The notes under the pieces are model-generated. The model was not told the DNA's origin. It searched no databases and saw only the letters and a program-made list of their open reading frames with translations. From NCBI GenBank assembly GCA_001600415.1, contig BCJX01000011.1, forward strand, positions 422,125-486,124: DNA of 64,000 nucleotides. Direction: 5' to 3'. Made by a program: the position numbers and the translations under genes. Below are positions 36,006-49,095 of this stretch, one piece after another. Numbering within the stretch: the first letter of the stretch is position 1; every line of letters starts with the position of its first letter. Source of the DNA: Pascua guehoae. Taxonomy: Eukaryota; Basidiomycota; Tremellomycetes; Trichosporonales; Trichosporonaceae.

Positions 36006-37169
36006 AGCCGTATCCCGCTCCAACAAACCGCAAACCTCAGAACCAGTCTAACATTTCCAGGATCCAGGGCGGCGACTTCACCAAGGGTGACGGCACTGGC
36101 GGCAAGTCCATCTACGGCCACAAGTTCGCCGACGAGAACTTCAAGCTCAAGCACTCTGCCCCCGGCCTGCTCTCGATGGCCAACGCCGGCAAGGACACGA
36201 ACGGCTCACAGGTGAGTTGTACAGGCGCCAGTCGATTTCTGCAGCGCCATCCTCTCAAGCTGGTTCCCCACCGCCAGTAGACCAGCCTGTAAAGTCCGGA
36301 GAGCCTTCACTAACACCCAGTTCTTCATTACCACCGTCAAGACTCCCCACCTCGACGGCCGCCACGTTGTCTTCGGCACTGTCCTCGAGGGCATGGACGT
36401 TGTGTATGCCATTGAGAACGTCGCCAAGGGCCGTGGTGACCGCCCCAAGGAGGATGTCAAGATCGCTGACTCTGGCGAGGTAAGTTTCGGAGTGAGAGCG
36501 GGTGTGTGGTGAAGGGTGGAAACACTATGCGGACGCACGAGGAGGGAGCCTCATTACATTCTCATTGCAAAATACTAACACCGCAGCTCGAGATCGAGCA
36601 CGAGGTCGACGAAGAGGGCAACCAGGTACCCTTCCGCGTTGAGCTTTGAGAGATTATTTTCTGATACATCCCATGCACAACCGTACCTCGCATCGTCGCA
36701 CTCTCAACCAACCTCGTCTCCTCCACCTGGCGTCGCACGCGTCCCTTGGTACTACTACAACCTCCCCAACGAACTCCCGTACCTCGCTTCCTGTCTGTGC
36801 TCCACTGTTTCCCCCGTTCAAACCATGTTCTTGTCAACAATACACTCAACGGGCACACCCTCCACCTTCCACCCTTACATGATTGCCCGCATCCTCTCAA
36901 TTCTCCACATCTCGTCACCCCAACAGGAGGACGAGGATGACGAGCCCGTCAACGTCACCCCGGCGTCCGACGTCGACACGGAGGAGTACTCGAACCTCTC
37001 CTCGCCCTCGCGCATCTTTGCCCTCCTTGCCATCTTTGTCGTCGCCCCCGTCGGCGTGTACGTCTACTTTTACAAGGGCGGCCGCGAGCGCATGGCGCGC
37101 ATTGCGCGCGAGGCCCGCCGCGGCGGCCTGCCTGCCAAGTACCAGCGCGTCCCCAAGCTGCCCCAGTAG
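35286..37169 (+). CDS. Secretory-pathway cyclophilin (peptidyl-prolyl isomerase) with C-terminal membrane anchor
   Basis: Seven exons: 35286-35390, 35493-35557, 35605-35724, 36061-36211, 36321-36479, 36587-36625 and 36927-37169, giving 293 residues. Residues 1 to about 26 form a signal peptide. The cyclophilin domain follows with the catalytic and cyclosporin-site residues in [30 protein letters not shown] and LDGRHVVFG. After an acidic linker a single TM segment ([19 protein letters not shown]) and a basic tail follow, so the enzyme is probably anchored in the ER membrane with the catalytic part in the lumen. Most cyclophilin B proteins lack this anchor. Intron 3 (336 nt) contains a run of 73 C. 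Intron 6 (301 nt) is also long. Confidence 0.92.
35932..36004. repeat. Homopolymer of 73 C inside an intron
   Basis: An uninterrupted C run within cyclophilin intron 3, ending about 56 nt before the acceptor. The length may be inexact, since assemblies handle such runs poorly. Confidence 0.95.
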
Positions 37170-38273
37170 GTCTATGGGAAGAGGGGTTTGTAGGCCCGTG
37201 GTTCAAGTGTGTCTGAATGATATGTGTACCTTTGCACGACGTGTGGGCCAGTGGCGGCCACGATGCTCGGGATGTGGGGTAATGCCGGTGGTTTCTGCGC
37301 CATAAGGATGGCTTTGCGGTTCAAACGTAAACAGTGAAACATCAGCATGGCACTGGACTTGAAGCAGATTAACCACGTCGACTTGGGAGGTCGAGATGGG
37401 GAGTCGCAGCCACACCCAAGTTCGAGTCCCGGCCACGACACGTTGTGCTTGGAGCTTCCACAGGCGTGTCGCTGAGTGGCGTCGCGTCCCATGCATGGTC
37501 GCCGCCCACCGCCGCGGCCATGCCAATCATACACCGGCGGCCGCAAGTACGTGACGGTGACGTTGGGGCACGCGTCGCCTCTGCCACTGCCACAGTGACA
37601 AGCTGGGCGTCGTCGCATCCACCCCCTCTGATGTGGATGTACTCACCGTAGCTAGTTTCCACTCTGTGCCATGCACTGTGGGGGTCTAGGAGTAGACCGG
37701 AAACCTTGCTGCACTGCAAACATTACTGCGCTGCAATACTCTTGCGGCGCCTTGCGACCGCGTTGCGGAAACAGCCAGGCGCCACTTTATCCAACTGAAC
37801 TGCCACAACTACCCCGTCGCCCACAGTCACACCACTTTCCACCGGTGTGACACGTACTCACATGCACGACTACAAGTGCGTACGCGATCGGCCCACCGTC
37901 TATCCCGCGAACGCATCCTCGGCCGCCGGACACCCCGCCCCCAGCACTGACACGACTCGTCACTGACACCACCCCAATGACTGGCTGCTAGCTAGTGTAC
38001 CGTATTCGAGACGGGCTTGTGCGAGTTGCAATCACATTGTCAAGTTGCTCCAACCAAGCTAGGACCTAGGCACAATCGACGGACGGATACACTCAACGAC
38101 AACAGCGCGACTTGACTTGGCGGACGGTATAAGCACGCAGACGGGGGACAAACACGCCACCGCGCGTCTGCCTGTGCGGCCTACGGCCGCTCCGCCCTCC
38201 CAACCGGCCATTTCCCTGGGAGAGACAGGTATCTTGCACCCTCCCCGCCCTCGTCCGCGGCGACCACACCACA
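37170..38273. other. Intergenic region before the MFS gene
   Basis: About 1.1 kb with no supported gene. A AGTTCGAGTCCC stretch at about 37419-37431 resembles a tRNA T-loop, but no cloverleaf could be folded. Confidence 0.5.
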
Positions 38274-40826
<2,553 letters not shown>

Positions 40827-41589
40827 AATAATTCTAGCAAATCTCCCACCGTTCGTAGCCACGTCCGCATCATCGGCCTCCTCATGCTAGGACATCCATA
40901 GACTGTATCGCATTGAATACACATCGTCTCACTTTGTCATGTACAACATTACCTGTCCCGTCAGCTCGAAGAACCCTGTATTCATACAATGTTCTACTCA
41001 GCTCTATGAGGACCGTCTTGAGCATGAGTATCGACCCAACTGTGGGATCACTCCCTCGCCAAGTGGGTCATGATCCAGTAAAGTGCCACATAGGACGGCG
41101 CAGTGATCTGCACAACCCAACATGGTCAGTATGCCCTGGGATTGCATTCTGTGCGGTTATAATAACTCCACTAATGCCCCGTCGAGTTCGGCGAAGGTCG
41201 GTTGTGAGCGATCGATTGCCTTGCGCTACGCCCAGCTCGGACTACCCGTTGCTCATCATGTACATATTGCATAATTCCACAAAGGCCCCGACGGTATGCA
41301 CGCCTCTGAGCACATGCTGTGGGAGATACCAGCTTCTCATGCTTGTGTCGGCACGGGGTTGGGTTTGGAGTTGGCCGGGATGGGTTCCGGGCCGCCTATT
41401 GAATATGGCGGAAATGGTGCGTCGTGGCAGAAGAGCGGACGGAATAGAGCTTTCTGTTTTCTCTCTTTTTTTTAGATGGAGCGTTATTGGAGAAATCACC
41501 ACAGGCCAACGGGTAAGGTGATGTCGAGGGGGAGAGCACAGAGCGGAACGGGCGAGAAGCGAGGCAGACGCGCACAGAGCTAGCGGCCA
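40827..41589. other. Intergenic region between the MFS gene and the paralogue array
   Basis: No gene recognised. It lies downstream of the relic at 41.6-41.8 kb and may contain its decayed 3' part, but no family motif could be found in it. Confidence 0.4.
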
Positions 41590-41768
41590 GGCAACGTTGT
41601 CGGGGGTTGAGACAGCGATATGGCGGCGTGGGCGACTGCTCGTACCGACCGGCTGGTCAATGCCAGATGAGCGTGTGCCTTCAGGTCACAGGCCACCACG
41701 ATGGCTCAGAGGATGTGAGGGATGCGAATAGCGATGTGGGCAGCCGAGGTGTTTGGGGCGGACAACAT
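41590..41768 (-). pseudogene. Decayed N-terminal fragment of the array family (relic R1)
   Basis: From the ATG at 41768 the frame reads a family N-terminus (SAAHIAIRIPHIL) and then meets a TGA. After the stop the same frame continues as AIVVACD, then LALTSRSVRAVAHAA, which is the family's F-box-like segment. The stop therefore breaks an older intact copy. Beyond about 41590 similarity fades and none of the C-terminal motifs is found. Confidence 0.75.
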
Positions 41769-42554
41769 GATGGTAGGCTGTGGCTGTAAGTAAAAGAGTG
41801 GGATAAAGAGAACAGTAAAGTAACAGCCCTGAGACATGAATGCAGTGGTCGCAGCTGCCGCAGCGGCCTCAGCAGGCATGCCTTCGCACGCCACGTTGTC
41901 TGCGTGCTCCCATTTCAGTCGTGTGTGGTGGCTCAAGCACACCCTCCTCTCTCTTCGCATACTCATCTCAATTCTCACAAGAACGCAGCTCATACACGAC
42001 CCACTGCGTGGACGATGCGGAGCTGTCACGTTAGCATACTGGGTATGTTGAGCACCTTGAACCAAAGGTATTCAATACCTTCCACCGCATGTACTGCAGA
42101 GTAGTAATATAGAGCGACTCAAACATGTGTTTCCAATCTGCCCCACAATTTGTGGTCCCGACATTGTACCATACCAGAATTCGTATTGTTGCATGAGGGA
42201 ATGGAAGTGAGGTGGCATGAGAATAGACAGCGGCAGGGAGACGAGCGGGGATGTATGGGCAAGGACAGGCTACGATGTTGGCGAACGGAAGTTGGAAGGT
42301 AAACTTACCAGTTGAGCGAAATTTATCAGTGCAGGCACGGCATCACACAAGACTGCCGGAAGTCGTGACGCCGTGGTCAAGGCACAACTCAAGAGTCAGC
42401 TCAATTGCCATCGCGACGTCCATTGTTCTCCAGCTCACCCTTGTTAACGTCTGGTCAACAGACCGAGGCTGCGAATTGGCTCGTCGACGAAATCGTTTGA
42501 TGGGGAGATAAGTGTTTCGGATTGGCCCTGCACGATGCAAAACCTCGTGCTCGA
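41769..42554. other. Array intergenic spacer
   Basis: No gene. It holds the region upstream of relic R1 and the 3' flank of paralogue A1. Confidence 0.4.
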
Positions 42555-43601
42555 TCACTTGATGTTCTCGAGCTCGAACTGCCTTGGCGAAATTGAGGCC
42601 CTGTACTCGTTCCAAGACACGATGTTGATGGCGTCATGGGAGTCGTGGCCGTCAGGGAAATAATCGTCCATGGCCTCGTGCAGGCGGGTCAGGAGTTGCG
42701 ACTTTCTGATCGGGTTTCGTTTGTCCCAGTTCGAACACCGAGCGGGTGTATTGATGACGAGGGTGACGTGAGCGCCGGGTATCCATGTGCGGTGTTGCAG
42801 GGCAACAGCTATGGCGTGGGTGATTCGGTCCCAAAAGTCGAGACTGTTATTGTTGGTACCGATCATCGGTAGAACGAGGAAGAGTGAATGCCAAGCAGGC
42901 CGGAGCACTGGAATCGACGACCGGTAGTCTCTCAGGTCCCGACCCCATTGACGGAGTTCGAAGGTATTTGAAGTGTGATATACAGCGCGGTCAAAGACCC
43001 ATTCGGGGTGGCCGTCCGAGAGGGTAACGTCCACGGGAGGCCTGAGACACCAAAAGCTTCGTCCGTCTTCCTGATATGGTTGTCCGTCTTTCTCAAATGG
43101 TGGGAAAGGGCACGGGAATGCAACCACAGAGCGCGCACGAGGCATACTTCGTGGGTAGCGAATGTCTGTTCGGAAAACGGGGTCACCCGTGGCGCCGTAG
43201 AGCCTCGGACGAGCAATGAGGCGCACGACATTCGCAATGTGGCTTTGAGTGTTACTATCAAACAGCGGGGTCGTGCCTCCCTTGAGATCAAGGGTGATAT
43301 GAAGTCGGTCACTAGTGCCTTTGACAGTAGGGAAAAAGATGTCCGTCTGGCAAGGGAAGAGGCGATTCCCATGTCCTGCCTGGTAACATTTCAGGTAGTG
43401 TCCTTCTTCGGCGTGGGCGTGCACTTGGAAGGCATCGACGGCTTGGACGGCTCCGCGTACCCACTTGCTAGTGAGCGCCAACCTCGTGACGGTCCGCGAA
43501 TCACAAGCAAAGATGATGGCTTCGAAGATGTGAGGAATGCGAATGACGACGTGGGCTGCTGGGTACTGAGCCTGGGCGGGACGTTTGGTGGGAGGAGGCA
43601 T
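42555..43601 (-). CDS. Array paralogue A1, F-box-like family
   Basis: Intronless, 348 residues from the ATG at 43601 (chosen because homology with the other copies starts shortly after; the frame is open further upstream but reads as leader). The F-box-like segment is at about residues 15-50 (VVIRIPHIFEAIIFACDSRTV, LTSKWVRGAV). Then come YPRSMPRARSVVAFP, WVFDRAVYHTS, RPAWHSLFLV, the IPGAHVTLV block and the C-terminal SWNEYRASISPRQFELE signature. Function is unknown. By analogy, an F-box-like start with a variable middle would suit a substrate adaptor for SCF-type ubiquitin ligases, but this is inference. The C-terminal region is shorter than in other copies (DAAVAAIKF is reduced to DAINIV). 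Confidence 0.8.
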   Translation of the reverse strand: MPPPTKRPAQAQYPAAHVVIRIPHIFEAIIFACDSRTVTRLALTSKWVRGAVQAVDAFQVHAHAEEGHYLKCYQAGHGNRLFPCQTDIFFPTVKGTSDRLHITLDLKGGTTPLFDSNTQSHIANVVRLIARPRLYGATGDPVFRTDIRYPRSMPRARSVVAFPCPFPPFEKDGQPYQEDGRSFWCLRPPVDVTLSDGHPEWVFDRAVYHTSNTFELRQWGRDLRDYRSSIPVLRPAWHSLFLVLPMIGTNNNSLDFWDRITHAIAVALQHRTWIPGAHVTLVINTPARCSNWDKRNPIRKSQLLTRLHEAMDDYFPDGHDSHDAINIVSWNEYRASISPRQFELENIK

Positions 43602-43802
43602 AGTATGGAGAGAGGAGAGGTTGAGAGATTGGTAAGTGTTGAGGAGGACGAGATGAGATGAGGGGAGTGAGAGATGCGTTGCAGTGCACAGCATGCACGC
43701 ACAGTGCACAAGTGGCACGTGGCACCACGACGACGCCACGCCGCCGCCTGCCGCCTGCAAAGACGATTATTTGACAATCAAAGTGCCAGTACCAGGACCC
43801 AG

Positions 43803-43919
43803 TTGCACAGCACAGCACATGCAGCACAGCACAGCACATGCAGCACAGCACAGCACAGCACAGCACAGCACAGCACAGCACAGCACAGCACAGCACAGCA
43901 CAGCACAGCACAGCACATG
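43803..43919. repeat. (AGCAC)n pentanucleotide microsatellite
   Basis: Roughly 20 copies of the 5-bp unit, interrupted twice by ATGC near the left end. It lies about 200 bp upstream of the A1 start. Confidence 0.9.
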
Positions 43920-44127
43920 CATGCACAGGGCGTTGCGCATGCCAGTTGCACAGGGCACGGCCGCCCTTAGCCGACTCAAACTCATCGTAATTGGATTTTA
44001 ATCCCACTAATTCGAATCTCCCCTGCTGTGTCAGGTGTGGTATATGCCGGTATATACCAGGAGGGAGATACGGAATCGATACGATATAATCGCACCTGTC
44101 ATACCCCGGCACCCATACGTGGTTCAC

Positions 44128-44175
44128 AGGGTGGTACACTGCAGGGTCAAAGACCCAGTTCGAGGGGGATCATGG
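44128..44175 (-). pseudogene. Short relic of the array family (R2)
   Basis: The minus strand reads SNWVFDPAVYHPVN, matching the WVFDRAVYHP block of the paralogues with one Arg-to-Pro change. No other family motif lies in the right place, so this is an isolated fragment of a deleted copy. Confidence 0.6.
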
Positions 44176-45032
44176 TGACGATTGGTAATGGACATAGAGG
44201 ATACGACTAAAGTGAGTGGGCGGGTGGAACTACCCCGCCCGAGGCATCTGGAGCGAACTTGAGATGGGGCATGGGACGCTCGAGTCCTTACAACCCTGCA
44301 ACAATCGTTACATGTTTAGATTGTAAAATGAGACTGTGAATGCATTGGGGCTAGAACCGTGTACGCATTGTGAGTGTGGACGCGCAAGTGCGCGTAATAT
44401 CGCCACAAGAACGCAAGAGGCAATGTGCCTGGAGTGGGTATGACGTGCACGTGACAGTGGTAAGTGTGGCGGTACAAGGTCGAGAAGAGACTAAAGAAGT
44501 GTGGCGGTACAAGGTCGAGAAGAGACTAAAGGGCTGGCATGCCACTTGGACAAGCCGCCCCACTGGGGCGCTCTGGGTATCGGCAGCCATGACTGCGCTT
44601 GGTCAACGGCAGCAGGGTATTCATAGAGTACGGCACACTATTAACATGACGAAAACAGCCGTGAGGGTCTCGCTGGGGGAATGGCTTGGAATGGCGAGTG
44701 GGTGGGATGGTAGGTTTCGCCGTAGGGTCGGAATCGGAGTCGGAGGGGGAAGAGCGGACGGGGTATGGGGGTATGGATGCGGAACGGGGGTAGTGGTGAA
44801 CGAGTCGGGACGGGTAGAGCGAAAGAAGGGTGGCACTGGCCATATCACCGTTGTGGCGTGGTCGTGGCCGATTAACCCTTGATAACTGTTATCGTTAGCC
44901 GAGATCTTACCCAGCGAGTCAGCTCACCGTTGCGGATTTCGGGTTTTCTGATAATCCCTGGCGATCGGGGATTATGCAGCACTGCGATAGCGACCGGGTG
45001 TGGTGGAAGCGGGGGAGTTCCAGTACGCTGGG

Positions 45033-46289
45033 TCACTGGATGTTCTCGACCTCCCACTGCCTCGGGGTGCTGGACGCCTCGTACTGCGCCCACGATTTAA
45101 ACTTGATGGCTGCGACGGCGTCGGCGATGAACTCAGTGTCGTTTTCGTGGTTGGGGTCAGACTGCAGAGTGGGATCGGCTAGATACGCAGCCACGGCGTC
45201 ACGGAAGACGACCTCGAGGCTGGCCTCGTGGAAGCGCGGACGATCATGCTTCCCAACAGGACCTTGGGGCATGTTGGGCAGGACGGTATCGACGTTGGAT
45301 ACAATGGTGACGTGTGCGTCCGGTATGAGTGTAGCACGCTTTTGGAGGGCGAGGGCTGAGACTTGGGCGATGCGGTCGAGAATCTTGTCGTAGCAAGTAC
45401 TGCCACTCCACTTGAAGACGGGTAAGAGGAAGACCGAGTGCCATGCAAATTCCACGTTGGGAATCGCTGGGCCGTCGTCGGCGTGGGACATGGTGCCGTC
45501 GTGGTCTGTAGTTCTGCACGGGTGGTATACCACACGATCAAAGACCCAAGGAGAGTCGCCGTACACTTCAATATCGTCGGGTTTGACGAGAGGAACGTGG
45601 TAGGGAAAAGCTACCAGGCAGCGTGCACGGGAAACCCAGATGGGGTAGTCGACTTCGCCGATAGAGGAGGCGAGTGACGTGTCCCCGGTACCAAGGTCAA
45701 AAACACACCCGCACCACTGGAGACGGACGCAATTCGGAATAAGGTCCCCTACCGCCTCCTTTGCACAGTGGCGCGCAGGTCCCAAGTAGTCGATGGTGGT
45801 GTGTGACAGCTCGCCATCCACAATGTCTCGCTGGAGAAAGCTGTGCGAGTCTAAGACAACGGCTTTATTCCACATCTCTTCATTCCACACATGTCGATAG
45901 CGGCGTCCAATGCGATGGGCGTGGACGAATAGGTGCCAATAACGTTCCGTAGGATTGTTGCTCGCCGTGTTGACAATCTCGCGTACCCACTTGCTCGTGA
46001 GCGACAGCGACTGGACGGTAGGAAAGTCGCACGCAGTGACGACGGCCCAGAGAATATGCGGGAGGCGGATGGCCTTATAGCCGGCCGATGTGGGGGTGAT
46101 GGCGGCCAGATTCTTCGAGCGCTGTGCATCCAGCTCGGCAGCGTCCGCGAGGAGGGGGTCGACCTCGCCGGGGCGAGGAGGACGGTAAGGGTAGAAGACG
46201 TTTGGGGAATCGGGAGGGGCCTGTTCAAATGGCCCCGGAGGCGAGGGTCCCGCAGTTGGTGAGTCGTTGTGGGGAAAGCCAGCGGTCAT
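45033..46289 (-). CDS. Array paralogue A2, F-box-like family
   Basis: Intronless, 418 residues from the ATG at 46289. A 75-residue Pro-rich N-terminal extension is found only in this copy. The F-box-like segment is at about residues 75-115 (YKAIRLPHILWAVVTACDF, LTSKWVREIVN). Later blocks are WVSRARCLVAFPY, WVFDRVVYHPC, FAWHSVFLL, IPDAHVTIV and a C-terminal FIADAVAAIKFKSWAQYEASSTPRQWEVE. A CGC triplet sits where some copies carry a larger cysteine cluster. All motifs are intact, so the gene is probably functional; the role is unknown. Confidence 0.82.
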   Translation of the reverse strand: MTAGFPHNDSPTAGPSPPGPFEQAPPDSPNVFYPYRPPRPGEVDPLLADAAELDAQRSKNLAAITPTSAGYKAIRLPHILWAVVTACDFPTVQSLSLTSKWVREIVNTASNNPTERYWHLFVHAHRIGRRYRHVWNEEMWNKAVVLDSHSFLQRDIVDGELSHTTIDYLGPARHCAKEAVGDLIPNCVRLQWCGCVFDLGTGDTSLASSIGEVDYPIWVSRARCLVAFPYHVPLVKPDDIEVYGDSPWVFDRVVYHPCRTTDHDGTMSHADDGPAIPNVEFAWHSVFLLPVFKWSGSTCYDKILDRIAQVSALALQKRATLIPDAHVTIVSNVDTVLPNMPQGPVGKHDRPRFHEASLEVVFRDAVAAYLADPTLQSDPNHENDTEFIADAVAAIKFKSWAQYEASSTPRQWEVENIQ

Positions 46290-47287
46290 GCTGTGAGTGG
46301 AATAAAAATGAAGAGAAGAGAAGTGCAGTGATGAGAATGGCAGACAGGACGTGTCTCTCTTATGTACAGTTGAGAAGACAAACAAGGACGGAAGCAAGTG
46401 CACAAGAAAAGTCAGTCGCACACGCGCCCCGAGGACCGCAAGAAGCAGGAACCTTGGCCGTTCACATCGGAAACGTGGCATGATACAGGACAGGGCAGAA
46501 TATGGTTCTGGTAGGAATGGCGGCCTCGTTGTCGGAATGCATTGTTCTGAAGGCGATAGGCCATGCTCCAGTCAGTTCTGAGTGGCACTTGCCCGCCCTT
46601 GCATCCGATCTGCGCCGCCATATAGAGACCATAGCGTCCGCCTCGAGTGGGGCTAGTCACTACCCTACCCCTTCACACGGACTGTCTGCTTCTCACATGT
46701 CCCCACAGGTATCCACCCATTGTCGCTTCTTCTCCCATCCCCCAAAAGAATGCCAATAAGCTTCTGTCGCACTTTGCAAAGGCACTACTGGGGTATACAC
46801 AAGATGCATCAGTGCTTTGGTCTGCACATGTGCGGACAATGAGAAAGGACAGACAATACGGGGTACAAGTCGCCTTGCGGTCGCCACGGGTTTGGCATGA
46901 CATGCGCTTGTCGACTGAAGGGAAGCGGCGTGGGGTAGGCACAGACGGAAGCACGGGAGTTCAGGGCGGAAGTCGAGGATCGTTCGCTCTCCTTGAAATT
47001 GACGGTGGGGGGCTGGGAGACGTATGAGGCGAGACGACGCACAAGCGGAGGTAGACGCCACGCAGGTTTGAAGAGTAGGAACGGTCGGGGCGGAACGGGA
47101 ACGGGAACGGGAACGGGTGTGGCTGGAGAATCAGCTTGATATGGCATGGGCTGTCTCTGGTTCGACTCACGGTGAGTGGGTCTGCCCACCACCCACGGCG
47201 GCAATGGCACGCGTGAATGTTGGAGTGTACCGAAGGAATGGAAAGTGTTGGGGGTGGTACGGTACGGCGATGAGGTGTGGTGCTCGA
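46290..47287. other. Array spacer between A2 and A3
   Basis: No gene. A TATATGG element on the minus strand lies at about 46618-46625, some 330 bp before the A2 ATG. Confidence 0.4.
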
Positions 47288-48379
47288 TCATTGAATGGTC
47301 TCGAGCTCGAACTGCCTCGGGGAGATCGAAGCCCCGTACTGGGCCCACGAGACGAACTTGAGAGCGCCCATGGCCTCTACGGTAAACTCCTCGTCATACG
47401 TGCGTTTCGTGAGGGTTTCATTCGTGAGAAACGACATGACGACCTCACGAAAGACCGTTTGCAGGGGCTGCACGGGACCGCGCTGGAGGATACGCCCATG
47501 GTAGGAGGGGTGTAGGAGGGTTGTAATGGCCGAGGTGGCGTCGGTGACGACGGTGACATGAGCGCCAGGGATACTGGTGCGCCGCAGAAGCGCCGTGGCT
47601 GAGACATAGGCGACGCGCTCGAGAAGCCGTGCCTCCCAGGTGCTGCCACTTGTGCGGTGGATGAGGAAAAGGGTGTGCCATGCTGCCATCATCATCAGGA
47701 TCGCTGGGCAAACCTCATTCTCGTCCAGCCACCGATCTTCGTCTGCAGTGGTGAGGTGTGGATGGTACACTACACGATCGAAGACCCACTTCCAAGGACC
47801 ATTGATCATGAACAAGCTCCACCCCGTCTCCCAGAGGGAGCGACTGTCCACATAATACTTCCACCGGTCGAGAAAAGGGAAAGGAAACGCCACCACACTA
47901 CGTGCAGGGGGAGTAGAAGAAGGATAATCGACCTCGTATTCGTCTTGAAGGCAAAAAAAAAGACGGTGATCGGGCCCCGACCACGCCATGATCCGCACGA
48001 CGTTGGGGAAAAGGCCCCGCTTCTGTGCAATGTCCATCAACCCTTTGCGTATGGCCCCCGACAGGTCCAAAACTGTATTCTGAAGCTCCTCATTGGGGTC
48101 GAACGAGAAAAAGTCCTCCCACGCCCAGCGGCGGGTGTGTCCCACAAACTTGGGACGATCCCCGACCTTGAGGACGCGTCGCTTGATCTCGTCGCCCTGA
48201 ATACCGACATGCAGGAACCGAGTCTTGGGATTGTCGTCGTTGATCACCTCCCGCATCCCCTTGGAAGTGCGCGCGAGGGCAGCGACAGTGGGAGAGTCGC
48301 AGGCGGCGATGATGGCTCGGAGGATATGCGGGATGCCGATAAGGATGCTGGCGGGAGGCAGATCCACGGACGAGGACAT
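47288..48379 (-). CDS. Array paralogue A3, F-box-like family
   Basis: Intronless, 363 residues from the ATG at 48379. The F-box-like segment is at about residues 10-50 (ILIGIPHILRAIIAACDSPTV, LARTSKGMREVI). Blocks follow in family order: a VLDLSG strand, LFPNVVRI, STPPARSVVAFPF, WVFDRVVYHPH, AAWHTLFLI, IPGAHVTVV and FTVEAMGALKFVSWAQYGASISPRQFELE. No cysteine cluster is present. This is one of the most regular copies and a good reference for the family. Confidence 0.82.
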   Translation of the reverse strand: MSSSVDLPPASILIGIPHILRAIIAACDSPTVAALARTSKGMREVINDDNPKTRFLHVGIQGDEIKRRVLKVGDRPKFVGHTRRWAWEDFFSFDPNEELQNTVLDLSGAIRKGLMDIAQKRGLFPNVVRIMAWSGPDHRLFFCLQDEYEVDYPSSTPPARSVVAFPFPFLDRWKYYVDSRSLWETGWSLFMINGPWKWVFDRVVYHPHLTTADEDRWLDENEVCPAILMMMAAWHTLFLIHRTSGSTWEARLLERVAYVSATALLRRTSIPGAHVTVVTDATSAITTLLHPSYHGRILQRGPVQPLQTVFREVVMSFLTNETLTKRTYDEEFTVEAMGALKFVSWAQYGASISPRQFELETIQ

Positions 48380-49095
48380 GGTAGTGAAGGTTGTTGCTCG
48401 GGGTGGAATAGAGACAAGGTCAAGTGGTGAGATGTAGGAATGTGAGGTAAGGCTGTTGAGAAGGTGAGCGTTGGGTTGAGCTGGCTTGGGTTCTTATGGA
48501 GGGGACGGGACGAGGTAAAACACGAGGCATACATGAGGTGTGGTGCGAGGCTGGCCTCGGACCACATGACTTGCCAGGGGGAGGGAAAGAGGCGTCGACA
48601 AAGCACACACGGGTGGAGCGATCGCACTACCGTGCTTCTTGAACATGTGTTGATGGAGACCGAACCCCACAACTTTACAATGGCGGCCCATGCTTCGCCC
48701 GAACGTAGAGGGGATGAACTGATGGCAAAGCGAGTGACAACTCCCTGGGGCGACCACTTTAGTTCCGCGAGGTCAACGCCAAGCTGCGGGCCACTCATGC
48801 GAAACAGCACGGACCTGAAACGTGCAACACTTCACTCAGTCCACGTTGAGACATTTATGACACACTACGTGGCTTGTCGCGCACTAATGAGTTAACTCGT
48901 TGCACATGTTACCGGGACAGTTTGGGAGTGGATCGGCGAGACGAATGGTCAGGAAAAGAGCAGGCGGCAATGGGGGAGGGTTAGTACGTTGACGGGACAA
49001 TATCCGGCAAGTGAAGTGGTAATGGCGTAGGTATGTGGGATGGCGGGACAGGGGACTTGGAAGTGGAGGCGGTGCGGACCAGGCGTTGTTGTTGC
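48380..49095. other. Array spacer between A3 and A4
   Basis: 716 bp; no gene or family relic recognised. Confidence 0.4.

Larger units (their letters stand above)
43602..45032. other. Array spacer with microsatellite and relic R2
   Basis: Contains the A1 promoter, an (AGCAC)n microsatellite and a short relic of the family's WVFDRAVYH block. No intact gene. A 36-bp direct duplication (GTGTGGCGGTACAAGGTCGA...) lies at about 44463-44530. Confidence 0.5.

Noticed and set aside
37381..37445. tRNA-like stretch with AGTTCGAGTCCC
   Set aside because: The T-loop-like sequence has no matching T-stem (only three of five pairs), and no D-arm, anticodon arm or acceptor stem could be built.
43767..43985. 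Frames made of repeated AVLCC or QHSTA residues near 43.8 kb
   Set aside because: Pure translation of the (AGCAC)n microsatellite.
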